From Cotesia glomerata (taxonomy: Eukaryota > Arthropoda > Insecta > Hymenoptera > Braconidae): a stretch of DNA of 64,000 nt. Positions 1-12,100 of the stretch are shown here, one piece after another. Where the stretch lies: the NCBI RefSeq assembly GCF_020080835.1, contig NC_058165.1, positions 3,199,771 to 3,263,770 on the forward strand, in the 5' to 3' direction. A program made the translations under genes and the position numbers. Numbering within the stretch: the first letter of the stretch is position 1; the number at the start of each line of letters is the position of its first letter. The notes beneath the pieces are model-generated. The model was not told where the DNA came from. It saw only the letters and a list, made by a program, of their open reading frames with translations, and did not search any database.

Positions 1-98
1 AAAATTGAAAAGGATATTTTTTGTAGAAAATTAGGCTTATTATATAGTTTTTTTGATCTTCAACATTTCAGTCATAATTTTAAACTTTTGAATAAGTA

Positions 99-800
99 TA
101 CAGAAAAAAAGGTTCACTTGAGCCAAGAAAATATTTTTCTTCCTAATTATTTTCTTGAGCGAAAAATAAATTTTTTTTTTGACACAAGAAATTTCACTAT
201 TTCCAACAAAATTAATTCTCTTGCTTTAAGAAATATGTATTTTGATCCAAGAAAATTTATTTAAGTCAAGAAAATCTTGTTATTTTGAGAAAATTCAGCC
301 TCTTGCTCCACAAAATTTAGTTCTTGATAGAAGTTAATTTTCTTGTCGAGAGAAAATTTCTCTCTTGCTCCAAAAAATTAAATATAAAGATAAAAGTTAA
401 CTTTCATTAATATTTTTATTGATCAACATGTCAAATGGGAAGATCAAATAATATTTCATATTTTTTTTCATTCAATATGTATAATTGCACGCTAAACTAA
501 TATAAAATGGGTATCAAATATTCTCGAGAAAAATTTTCTCAAGGTGAGAAAATTTTTTTCTCAGCTGAAGCAGGTGCCGCTGCTTCCCCAAAGTATCTAA
601 AAATTTTGATCAAATATAAAAATTTATTGTATCAAGTATTTATGATCTGAATTAAGAAAAAATGACTTCCGCCAGGAATAGAATTTAAAGAAAAATTTTT
701 ACTTCGGCCAACACAACTTCGGTCTTCCTTCAGGCACCAGAACATTTTCTTGAGCCAAGAATTTTTTGTTCTCTAGTCAAGAAATTTTTCTTTCTATGTA
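99..800. repeat. Dispersed repeat family C, copy 1
   Basis: Near-identical sequence recurs at 36898-37553 and, reversed, at 42628-44535 and 62085-62781. One end reads CACTTGAGCCAAGAAAATA; the other contains AATTTTCTTGAGCCAAGAAT and a TCAAGAAATTTTTCTT edge. Runs of AAGAAAATT on both strands and a GC-richer core (GGTGCCGCTGCTTCC, 568-588 region) are shared by the fuller copies. There is no reading frame. The length of about 0.7 kb and inverted-looking edges suggest a non-autonomous DNA transposon, but no target duplication was defined. Confidence 0.6.
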
Positions 801-1527
801 ATTATTTTTCTAATTTAAAGTTTTATTTTCTGGGTGCTATTTGTGAATTTCTTGAAATAATTCTAACTAAATATCTCAAAGAGTGAAAATTAAAAAAAAT
901 TTTTTTTTTTTAAATAACTTTTCAGTGTACTCTAACAAAAATAATTTGTAAAAAAGTTATCAAACTACATCCGTCGAAAGACATACAAACAAAATACGTA
1001 GTTGAATTTATTATTAATTTTTGGACCATAAAATGTCTTAAAGAAAACATTATAGTTTTTACGGTAACACATATGTGTCAGTGTTTTATGACTATAATAA
1101 TCATAAGACATATATGTACAGCGAATAAAAAGGAGCCGAATGGGCACGGGGTCGACGTATCGACTTAAATGTAGAGTCTACATAGACAGCTAATCGTCAA
1201 GTTGTTTTTTCTCGTTCGTTGTATTTTTACACGTATGTATAATAATATATGTAATTTTGAAAAAAGACAATCGTGCATTTGATGTATGGCAGGGTATATA
1301 CTACACGCTATACATATAGTTACAGTAGTGTATCGCGTATTATATAGAAAAGACGAGGTAGAAGCGTAAGCGTCTGGCATCAACATACAGGCTATTAAAA
1401 GTTTACATGTAAACTCAGAGACTATACACGTTGCATTGTTTTATGATCTAACCATTCGTGGGCGAAAAAATATTTTTTCTTATTACGTACAACATGTCTA
1501 TTTCAATAATTGAAAAAAAAAAAATTA
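801..1527. other. AT-rich single-copy-looking stretch
   Basis: No repeat seen elsewhere in the window and no credible coding frame. The short minus-strand frames at 965-1147 and 1165-1386 lack codon bias or motifs. Confidence 0.4.
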
Positions 1528-1528
1528 C

Positions 1529-1594
<66 letters not shown>
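1528..1594. repeat. (TAA)n microsatellite
   Basis: About 22 uninterrupted TAA units, just left of the first Helitron-like element. Confidence 0.95.
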
Positions 1595-1595
<1 letters not shown>

Positions 1596-2552
1596 CTCTG
1601 CTTTTATTCTTGAAACTTAAGAAAAATTTTGATAATCAATTTATTATGATAAATGATAAGTATTTAGCCTGCATTCAATAATGCTTTATCTTCAGATACA
1701 TAATTAAGAAATGACCTTGAATCTTGTTAACTATTAACAATTTTAAAGATATAAGCTCATCCTAATGTTACACTTATCGAGACCTTTCATTTGAGTACCT
1801 ACATCAATTTTTCATATATTTTATATATTATATATATTTCACAAATACCATATATGTAATATATATAAAAAATGCCATGTGGGTACTCAAATGAAAGATC
1901 TCGATGAGTGTAACATCGAAATGAGTTTATATCTTTAAAAATATCAATAATTAAGAAATGACGTTGTATCTTGTGAAATATTGACATTTTTAAAGATATA
2001 AGCTCACCCCGACAGTACACTCATCGAGAGCTTTCATTTGAGTACCCACATCAATTTTTCATATATTTTATATATTTATATATATTATATATATGTATAT
2101 ATGAAAAATATATCAAAAATACACGTGGGTACTCAAATGAAAGCTCTTGATGAGCCTAACATCAGGATGAGCTTATATCTTTAAAAATGTCAATAATTAA
2201 GAACTGACATTGCTATTTTGTCAACTAATCACATTTTTAAAGATATAAGCTCATCTTGATATTACTCTCTTCGAGACCTTTTATTTGACTACCCACATCA
2301 ATTTTTCATATATTTTATATATTTATATATTTCACAAATACCATATATATAAAAAATGCCATGTGGGTACTCAAATAAAAGGTCTCGATGAATATAACAT
2401 AAGGATGAGCTTATATCTTACAAAATGTAAATAATTAAGAACTGACATTGTATCTTGTAAACTAATGATATTTTTAAAAATATAAGCTCACCCTGACATT
2501 AAACTCATCGAGACCTTTCATTTGAGTACCTACATCAATTTTTCATATATTT

Positions 2553-2559
<7 letters not shown>

Positions 2560-2628
<69 letters not shown>
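2560..2628. repeat. (TA)n tract at hairpin apex
   Basis: About 35 TA units form the loop of the fourth hairpin. Other hairpins of the array have only short AT loops, so this tract has expanded. Confidence 0.9.
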
Positions 2629-2636
<8 letters not shown>

Positions 2637-3404
2637 GAAAAATATATCAAAAATGCACGTGGGTACTCAAATGAAAGTTCTTGATGAGCCTAACATCAGG
2701 ATGAGCTTATATCTTTAAAATGTCAATAATTAAGAACTGACATTGCTATTTTGTCAACTAATCACATTTTTAAAGATATAAGCTCATCTTGATATTACTC
2801 TCATCGAGACCTTTTATTTGACTACCCACATCAATTTTTCATATATTTTATATATTCATATATTCCACAAATACCATATATATTAATACCATATATAACA
2901 ATTGTTATATTCATTTCTTTTCTATGGAACCCAATTATTGGCATTGCTGTAGGGTTCAATGTACTGTTAAAATAAATAAATATATAAAATATATAAAAAA
3001 TGCCATGTAGGTACTCAAATAAAAGGTCTCGATGAATATAACATAAGAATGAGCTTATATCTTACAAAATGTGAATAATTAAGAACTGAAATTGTATCTT
3101 GTAAACTAATGATATTCTTAAAGATATAAGCTCACCCTGACATTAAACTCATCGAGACCTTTCATTTGAGTACCTACATCAATTTTTCATATATTTTATA
3201 TATTTATATATATAAAATATATGTATATATGAAGAATATATCAAAAATGCATGTGGGTAGTCAAATGAAAGCTCTTGATGAGTGTAACATCGGGATGAGC
3301 TTATATCTTTAAAAACGTTAATAGTTAAGAAAGTACAGTGCAATTTAACAAGAGACATTATTTAATTAAGCAAAATTTTATTTATTTATAGTTCACAAGT
3401 CTCG

Positions 3405-3434
3405 GCAGTCATATAGTGACTGCAAGGTTGCTAG
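3405..3434 (+). other. Helitron-type 3' terminus (hairpin plus CTAG)
   Basis: A 19-bp palindrome with one mismatch pair is followed by AAGGTTG and CTAG, then T. The same arrangement, on either strand, is at 13817-13847, 27654-27683 and, degraded, 59512-59542. Confidence 0.65.
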
Positions 3435-4657
3435 TTATTATTTAGCTGTTTCAATTTAAATAATAATGATAGTAATTCGAAAATATTTTAAAAAAATATT
3501 ATTGTTATCATTTTAAAACAAATTAAAAAGGAAATAAAAATTCCTTTCCCAGACTACCGCAAATTCCATAGAAATATTTTTACGCGTCAACAATTTTTGT
3601 CGCTATTAAAAAGTGCAGGGAAAAATGTAGACTGCATCCAGACAAGCCGGAGTGAAAATCAATACGCACACTCCCTCACTGCTTAACTTAAAAGTCCTTT
3701 TTTTAACAATTTTTTTTTTCCTTCAGAACTGACAACTCGTTCCATTTTATTCTCTTCAATCCATTTTATTTCGAAATTAAAAACTGTTTTTATTATTATT
3801 TTACTAAGTTGTTTTTGTACCAACAGAACCTTTTATGGAATATCATACGAAGCCGATTGTGATTTTCGGACGGCTCTTTGTGTTTGATTTCCTTTTATGG
3901 AGCTACACTGGGAGTTCATTTCCATGAGATTTAGTAACGTGACTTTTGATTTCTTCAGATAAAATTAATCGGTGACCCCATGCTTGTTTCCTATTTTTTT
4001 TTTCTTTTACGCAACACTTGGACCAATTATAATTATTCAAGTTCAAAAAATTTTACATTTATTTAACTAATTTACCGTGAATTTAAAAAATTACCAAAAA
4101 ATTGTCTATTATACTTTGCATGCAGAAGATGCGTCAAATTTTTATTCAATAATTGTTTATCTTTGATGAATAAACAATTTCCGATATTCATTGTACGAAA
4201 AAAATCAATTGTACCTTTTGCTTTGTAATTCTAAGAATCGAAGAGATATTTTAAAATGCAAATCGTGTGCCACTCGTCGACGTAGACACTGTGAATCCGT
4301 CACGTACCAACAGCGATCGTGGATACGCCATCCCATCCGTTAGAACTTTATCACTAGCTTTATATATATTTATATACACTGCAGGATGATGTGTGTATAG
4401 AGAGACTAACAAAATTTACAGTATGTACATTCACTTCAAGAATGTCTACAGATTTTACTGAATACGGCGTTCGAATATTGTCGAGAGGAAAAAATATTAA
4501 TTGTTTTATATCTTCTGTTTTCTTTGAGCCAACAATCGGATTCGAGTTTTACGAAAAAAAATGTAGTAGTAGGATAAAAATGTTTGCTTTTGCGTACTAA
4601 ATTATCGTTGTTTTTTTACTGTTTTACTTGAAATAGACGGATTATAAATTTGACTTA
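3435..4657. other. Non-repeat stretch, no gene recognised
   Basis: Begins with TTATTATTTAGCTGTTTCAA, which resembles the sequence just upstream of the element at 57465. A slightly GC-richer patch at 4258-4345 (CACTCGTCGACGTAGACAC and following) is not repeated. The short plus-strand frame at 4391-4600 has no recognisable protein features. Confidence 0.4.
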
Positions 4658-6248
4658 TACACTGATAGGATTTAGTTCTATTTAATAAGATTTAGTAATA
4701 GTTACTAAATTATTTAGTTACAAACCTTTAATTACCAAATATTTAGAAATAGTTACTAAATTATTTATTGAAGCCCATTTATTTCTCCCAAATAAATATT
4801 TAGTAGTATTTAACAAATTATTTATTGCTACGCAATAAATCGTTTGTTGGTATTAAAGAAATTCATTTTTTAACTAATTTTAGCGTACAACCTAACTTTT
4901 TTACTCAAAATAAATCAAAATAATTAAAATAAATAATTTTAATTAAAATATAAGGTATTATAAAGAAAATAATCTCATTAAATTATAATTTTTTATTTGA
5001 GATTTTTATAAAATTTAAAATTAAACAAGTTTATAACATATCAATAGTAGACTAATTGAAAAATTTAAACTAAACTCCACTGAGAAATGACATATAAGCC
5101 ATTTGGGAGTATGTGTGTTTTCAAAGGGAAGATAAATCTCCCAAAATCGAGCTGAATAAAATAATCTGAGTAAGTGAATAGGTTATGTATCACATTGGAA
5201 TCAAAGCATAGCCATCTACCGACAATACTTACTAAACAAATAGTTAGTACCTTCTACTAAATATTATTTGGTGGAAACAAATATTTATATTGATATAATA
5301 AAGCTTTGTTTATAATAATATAATTTATTTAGAGTAAAAAATGATTTATCAAACTGTTACAAATAATATTGATGGGTAAAAAATATTTTTTTCTTTCAAA
5401 TAAATGACTAGAAATTTTGTTACTTAATCAGTTTATACTGATAGAAGGATTTATCTCTATTTAATAAGATTTAGTAATAGTAACTAAATTATATAGTAAC
5501 AAACCTTTAATTACCAAATATTTAGAAATAGTTACTAAATTATTTATTAAAGCCCATTTATTTCCACGAAATAAATATTTAGTAGTATTTAACAAATTAT
5601 TTATTGCTACGCAATAAATCGTTTATTGGTATTAAAGAAATTCATTTTTTAACTAATTTTAGCGTACAACCTAACTTTTTTACTCAAAATAAATCAAAAT
5701 AATTAAAATAAATAATTTTAAGTAAAATATAAGGTATTATAAAGAAAATAATCTCATTAAATTATAATTTTTTATTTGAGACCTTTATAAAATTTAAAAT
5801 TAAACAAGTTTTTGACATATCAATAATAGATTAATTGAAAAATTTAAACTAAACTCCACTGAGAAATGACATATAAGCCATTTGGGAGTATGTGTGTTTT
5901 CAAAGGGAAGATAAATCTCCAAAAATCGAGCTGAATAAAATAATCTAAGTCAGTGAATAGGTTATGTATCACTTCGGAATTAAAGCATAGCCATCTACCG
6001 ACAATACTTATCAAACAAATATTTAGTACCTTCTACTAAATATTATTTAGTGGAAACAAATATTTATATTGATATAATAAAGCTTTGTTTATAATAATAC
6101 AATTTATTGAGAGTAAAAAATGATTTATTAAACTGAAACAAATAATATTGATGGGTAAAAAATATTTTTTTCTCCCAAATAAATGACTAAAAATTTTGTT
6201 ACTAAATTAGTATAATTTTTACTAATTAATTAGTACTAATTAAATATA

Positions 6249-6321
6249 GACCGGATAGCTCAAATGGTAGAGTAGCCGACATGTCTTCGGAAGGATCTGG
6301 GTTCGAATCCCAGTCCGAGCT
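6249..6321 (+). pseudogene. tRNA-like sequence (SINE head)
   Basis: It has a D-arm GCTC/GAGT, the A-box core TAGCTCAAATGGTAGAG, a T-arm CTGGG-TTCGAAT-CCCAG and the B box GGTTCGAATCC. The acceptor stem pairs at only 5 of 7 positions. The anticodon loop reads CATGTCT, with A where U33 is required. These defects and its position in a repeat argue against a working tRNA gene. Confidence 0.7.
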
Positions 6322-6508
6322 ATCTAATAATTTTTTCTCGCATATTCTATAAACTCACATTAAGATGATCCTCGCACATTCCTTTCTCAATCCTTTCCTA
6401 CCAATATCCTGTTACGTGAATGTGGAACGCTTCACGTAATAATTACCGTAACTCCTATTCTTTCCCGCTTCACAGCATTATTTATATTTGTAAAATTTAT
6501 ATTTGTGA
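6249..6508 (+). mobile_element. tRNA-derived SINE inserted in family B
   Basis: A tRNA-like head (6249-6321) is followed by about 190 bp of unrelated, less AT-rich sequence ending near TTATATTTGTGAA. Family B sequence resumes at about 6510 (CTCCATACTAAATCC). Comparison with other B copies shows the block is an insertion. Length and layout fit a SINE. No clear poly(A) tail or target duplication was seen, so the right edge is approximate. Confidence 0.5.
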
Positions 6509-6535
6509 ACTCCATACTAAATCCTTCTATCAGTG

Positions 6536-9197
6536 TACTTGAATTTTGATTTGTTAAATTTTGTTAATTTTTATTATTTATTCTTATTACTAATTAGTAA
6601 TGATTTAAAATTAAAAAATCATAAGATACTCTATAAATATGTTACGAATATGTAAAAAAATGTGGTTAAAAAAAATTTTAAACACAATTTTAATTAAAGA
6701 ATTGCAATGATAAAACTAAAAAATGAATAATCTATTTTTATCACTCACCAAAATGAAAGGATGATAATAATTAATATCCGTAGAAGTGAAATCAATACCA
6801 CTAAAGTCCACAATTCGCTCACTAATCCTCAAGGATCAAGTATTAACAAGCTTTTCAGCCACTAGTTCATCAATTAATCTCAAACATCAAACTGTTACTA
6901 ATATATCACTATCAATATCAATTAATATCATCATAATCATAATAATTCCATATCAAGTAGTGTTTAGAATCGTTATAAATATATTTGTCTGCAGGTACTC
7001 GGCTGCCCTGGATCAATTAAGTGTTTGAGAATAAAATAGTTTATTTTAATATTTACACAATAGTAAATTTTTTATATTTTTTTAAACGCGAATGTCAGAA
7101 TTAAAATTTTTCCGAAAGCCAGAAATTTAACTTTAGAAATTTTAAATTATTTATTTAATTTTTTTTTTATTCAGTAACTCAGGCACTATTGCGCTGTGAA
7201 AGGTAGATGTTTAAAGGTACTTGTAGGTACGAGGTATTTTATCTCAAGGTAGAAGGTAGAATATAATAATAATATATATTTATGCTTTTATTGATTTATA
7301 TATGATATAATTTTAGCCGTGTTTATTATTATTATTATTATTATTAATAATATTTTTATTATTATTATTACGAATAGTAATGATTACTTAAATGATCAAT
7401 AGCAACTAATATTTATTGTAAATATTATTATGATTATTATTAGTTATTATGCGTAATTTTTAGTGTGATTAAAAAATCACCAATGTGGAATCCGCGAGCA
7501 TCTATTCGGGATCCAACAAACGCAAGGTCAGAAATAATTGTCACCTCCTCGTGTTTCGCCACTGAGCCACATCGCCAATTAATCGATTTCGTTTTCGTCG
7601 ATTCAATAGTCACCGTCTGGAACAAAATATAAAATATTTCTATTAATTTTAATTATTTTTTGGAATAATTAAGGAGTTCCAAGTAAAATTCTATAATTTG
7701 TTGCCTGTAAATTACAAAATTAATTGTAAATAGTTCTTTTACTGTATGATCAATAAAAAAAAATGTTTGGCTTATATATACTCCGGTAAGACATTTCTGG
7801 AAGCGAGAAAGCGTAGCCACCTAGCGGTGGAACCAAGAACTATTGGCAAAAAAAATTCCACGCTTATATATACTTAGTTAGAAAATCCAAGTACCCTCCT
7901 AGTGTAAAGAATGTCTATAAAAAATAATACGCAGAAATACTTTTGTTATCTTGAAATTAATTTTTAAATTAATTAATAACATTTTTGAGAAAATTTCCGA
8001 AAAATTTACTCATTGAATAATTATTAACATTTAATTGACTAATTAAAAATATAGCACTCTGAATTACCGGTATACACTTGACAACACAAAAAGAGTGTCC
8101 CTAACCTTCAATTTTATTTATGTTTACTGTCTAATTAAAATTACTAAGATCTTCTAGCATTTAAAAAACCGCGATTACTTATACTTTGGGTAACTAAGCA
8201 AGCGGTGTTGCCAAGTCAAATACAAGACTTTAAACAACGCAAGTTCCGAGTGATTTTTCATAAAAAATATAAAATATCTCCGTAATACGTTCGGAAAGCT
8301 ACTTTTTTATTGTTTTAATCTTCAGCTTATTATTTTTTCAATCAAATTCAATGAAAATAAAATTTTTTTTAAATCGTTAATTCCATTAAATTCTTAACCA
8401 AATACACGGCTGGTAGAATCTCTATTTTACATGTAAAAATTACAAATTTCAAATCTAATTATTTGAATAAATATTCCGGAAACCTACGGTTTTTCAATTT
8501 TTTTTATTAATTATCAGGCCACGTCGATTGAATTTACGAATTTTTAGGAAGTTTTAAAAATTTAACTACTTCGCGTGGATCTCCTTAAGTAAACTTTGAG
8601 ATAAAATCAATACTTTTAAATAGAATTATTTCTCTTCTTCAATTTTATTTAGAGAATATTTTTCTTGAATCAATTTTTCTTTTTATGCACTGCAGTACTA
8701 CCTACTTTAGTATTATAAAACCATTATGTCACATCCATAACAAAGGAAGTTATTTTAAAAGCAAGTTGTGTGTACTTCAAACAAAATAAACAAAATTGCG
8801 ATATATTATTGAAGTAATAAATCTCGACATGAAATAATTCGTTGACAGTCAATAGTTCTTTTTAAAATTCCATATACAATAAGCCATTGCAAAATACATA
8901 GTTATTATATATTTTCTCACGTGCCTCAAACCTGAGAGAATTCAATTCGAGTGTATCAATGGTCACACGGCTGAACGCCTTTTAGGAAGCCCTAAGTTAC
9001 GGTGTATTACCCGATAATACTGAGAGAATATCTATACTACTCTACTTTTGTACATGTATTCTATTATATTCCTTTTACTTCTTTAATACACATATGTATA
9101 CATATACATATGTATGTAAAAGTTCAAAGGAGTTTTAAATTCAAAAATTTTCTGTTGTATTGGAGAGTTAAACAATAAAGAACAAAAATTCTAAACT
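6536..9197. other. Long non-repeat AT-rich stretch, no gene recognised
   Basis: Contains short ATT/TTA runs (about 7319-7372) and a less AT-rich patch at 7480-7620. On the minus strand that patch has GTGGCTCAGTGG, like an RNA polymerase III A box, but no matching B box. A patch at 7790-7850 holds CCACCTAGCGGTGG, a palindrome also echoed inside family B units (CGCCACCTAGCGG). No splice-supported exon or long frame was found. Confidence 0.4.
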
Positions 9198-12100
9198 ACA
9201 CTGATAGAAGGAATTAGTACGGAGTACTAAACTGATTTAGTAACAAAATTTTTAGTCATTTATTTGGGAGAAAAAAATATTTTTTACCCATCAATATTAT
9301 TTGTTACAATTTAATAAATCATTTTTTACTCTAAATAAATTATATTAATATAAACAAAGCTTTATTATATCAAGATAAATATTTGTTTCTACCAAATAAT
9401 ATTTAGTAGGAGGTACTAAGTATTTGTTTGGTAATTATTGTCGGTAGATGGCTATGCTTTAATTCCAATGTGATACATAACTATTTACTGACTTAGATTA
9501 TTTTATTCAGCTCGATTTTGGGAGATTTATTTTCCCTTTGAAAACACACATACTCCCAAATGGCTTATATGTCATTTCTCAGTGGAGTTTAGTTTAAATT
9601 TTTCAATTAGTCCATTATTGATATGTTATAAACTTGTTTAATTTTAAATTTTATAAATGTCTCAAATAAAAAATTATAATTTAATGAGATTATTTTCTTT
9701 ATAATACCTTATATTTTTACTTAAAATTATTTATTTTAATTATTTTGAGTAAAAAAGTTAGGTTGTACGCTAAAATTAGTTAAAAAATGAATTTCTTTAA
9801 TACCAATAAACGATTTATCGCGTAGCAATAAATCATTTGTTAAATACTACTAAATATTTATTTCGTGGAAATAAATGGGCTTTAATAAATGATTTAGTAA
9901 CTATTACTAAATATTTGGTAATTAAAGGTTTGTTACTAAATCATTCAGTAACTTTAACTAAATCTTATTAAATAGAACTAAATTCTTCTATCAGTGAAGT
10001 AGCCCGCTCTACCAGCGAGAAGGAATCTTTCCATGCGCCACCTAGCGGCCGGCGCTCTATAACTACACCGAAAAAAATTTGCGCTAAATACTTAACACTT
10101 ATTTGTGTTGAATTAAGAGAATTAACACGAAAAAGTGTTAAATTTACGTATATAAGTGTTAAATATTGAACCCAAAATTTTTTGACGTAATATTAATGAG
10201 CTTAGTTTGAATTTTTCAATTTGTCTATTATTGATATGTTAAAAACTTGTTTAATTTTCAATTTTATAAATGTCTCAAATAAAAAATTATAATTTAATGA
10301 GATTATTTTCTTTATAATACCTTATATTTTTACTTAAAATTATTTATTTTAATTATTTTGATTTATTTTGAGAAAAAAAGTTAGGTTGTACGCTAAAATT
10401 AGTTAAAAAATGAATTTCCTTAATACCAATAAACGATTTATTGCGTAGCAATAAATCATTTGTTAAATACTACTAAATATTTATTTCGTGAAAATAAATG
10501 GGCTTTAATAAATGATTTAGTAACTATTACTAAATATTTGGTAATTAAAGGTTTGTTACTAAATCATTCAGTAACTTTAACTAAATCTTATGAAATAGAA
10601 CTAAATTCTTCTATCAGTGAAGTAGCCCGCTCTACCAGCGAGAAGGAATCTTTCCATGCGCCACCTAGCGGCCGGCGCTCTATAACTACACCGAAAAAAA
10701 TTTGCGCTAAATACTTAACACTTATTTGTGTTGAATTAAGAGAATTAACACGAAAAAGTGTTAAATTTACATATATAAGTGTTAAATATTGAACCCAAAA
10801 TTTTTTGACGTAATATTAATGAGCTTAGTTTGAATTTTTCAATTTGTCTATTATTGATATGTTAAAAACTTGTTTAATTTTCAATTTTATAAATGTCTCA
10901 AATAAAAAATTATAATTTAATGAGATTATTTTCTTTATAATACCTTATATTTTTACTTAAAATTATTTATTTTAATTATTTTGATTTATTTTGAGAAAAA
11001 AAGTTAGGTTGTACGCTAAAATTAGTTAAAAAATGAATTTCCTTAATACCAATAAACGATTTATTGCGTAGCAATAAATCATTTGTTAAATACTACTAAA
11101 TATTTATTTCGTGGAAATAAATGGGCTTTAATAAATGATTTAGTAACTATTACTAAATATTTGGTAATTAAAGGTTTGTTACTAAATCATTCAGTAACTT
11201 TAACTAAATCTTATTAAATAGAACTAAATTCTTCTATCAGTGAAATAGCCCGCTCTACCAGCGAGAAGGAATCTTTCCATGCGCCACCTAGCGGCCGGCG
11301 CTCTATAACTACACCGAAAAAAATTTGCGCTAAATACTTAACACTTATTTGTGTTGAATTAAGAGAATTAACACGAAAAAGTGTTAAATTTACATATATA
11401 AGTGTTAAATATTGAACCCAAAATTTTTTGACGTAATATTAATGAGCTTAGTTTGAATTTTTCAATTTGTCTATTATTGATATGTTAAAAACTTGTTTCA
11501 TTTTAAATTTTATAAATGTCTCAAATAAAAAATTATAATTTAATGAGATTATTTTCTTTATAATACCTTATATTTTTACTTAAAATTATTTATTTTAATT
11601 ATTTTGATTTATTTTGAGTAAAAAAGTTAGGTTGTACGCTAAAATTAGTTAAAAAATGAATTTCTTTAATACCAATAAACGATTTATTGCGTAGCAATAA
11701 ATCATTTGTAAATACTACTGAATATTTATTTGGTGGAAATAAATGAGCTTTAATAAATGATTTAGTATTTACAACTAAATATTTGGTAATTAAAGGTTTG
11801 TTACTAAATCATTTAGTAACTTTAACTAAATCTTATTAAATAGAACTAAATTCTTCTATCAGTGAAATAGCCCGCTCTACCAGCGAGAAGGAATCTTCCC
11901 ATGCGCCACCTAGCGGCCGGCGCTCTATAACTACACCGAAAAAAATTTGCGCTAAATACTTAACACTTATTTGTGTTGAATTAAGAGAATTAACACGAAA
12001 AAGTGTTAAATTTACATATATCAGTGTTAATTATTGAACCCAAAATTTTTTGACGCAATATTAATGAGTTTAGTTTGAATTTTTCAATTTGTCTATTATT

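Larger units (their letters stand above)
1600..3434 (+). mobile_element. Helitron-like non-autonomous element with six tandem hairpins (copy 1)
   Basis: Six imperfect palindromes follow each other (about 1740-1946, 1990-2187, 2233-2423, 2470-2722, 2771-3066, 3118-3315). Each has arms such as GATATAAGCTCATC and TTTGAGTACCCACAT facing their complements across an AT-rich loop. The right end has the palindrome GCAGTCATATAGTGACTGC (3405-3423), then AAGGTTG, then CTAG followed by T. A hairpin a few bases before CTRR with a T flank is the known Helitron 3' signature. The left boundary is uncertain; the segment TCTTCAGATACATAATTAAG (about 1691-1710) is shared with other copies but homology extends further left. 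There is no Rep/Hel coding. The fifth hairpin holds extra sequence in its loop (about 2880-2990). Confidence 0.65.
4658..6535. mobile_element. Family B MITE-like element, head-to-tail dimer with SINE insertion
   Basis: Starts TA-CACTGATAG and ends CTATCAGTG-TA, matching a 2-bp TA target duplication typical of Tc1/mariner-superfamily elements. A second copy of the left end starts at about 5437, and 4660-5437 repeats closely at 5437-6240, so this is a tandem dimer sharing one internal junction. The interior is AT-rich and non-coding, with many ATTTAGTA/TACTAAAT motifs in both orientations. A tRNA-headed insertion (6249-6508) interrupts the second unit. Other copies are at 9198, 38706 and 50688. 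Confidence 0.7.

Noticed and set aside
1600..3434. CRISPR-like array
   Set aside because: Units are about 200-bp palindromes with AT loops, not short repeats with unique spacers, and the host is eukaryotic.
6249..6321. Functional tRNA gene
   Set aside because: Two acceptor mismatches, non-U at position 33 and a SINE-like context.
7480..7625. tRNA or SINE on the minus strand (GTGGCTCAGTGG)
   Set aside because: A-box match only; no B box or clover-leaf at the right distance.
10460..10792. 110-codon plus-strand frame
   Set aside because: Spans the junction of tandem repeat units; equivalent positions in the other units carry stops or indels.
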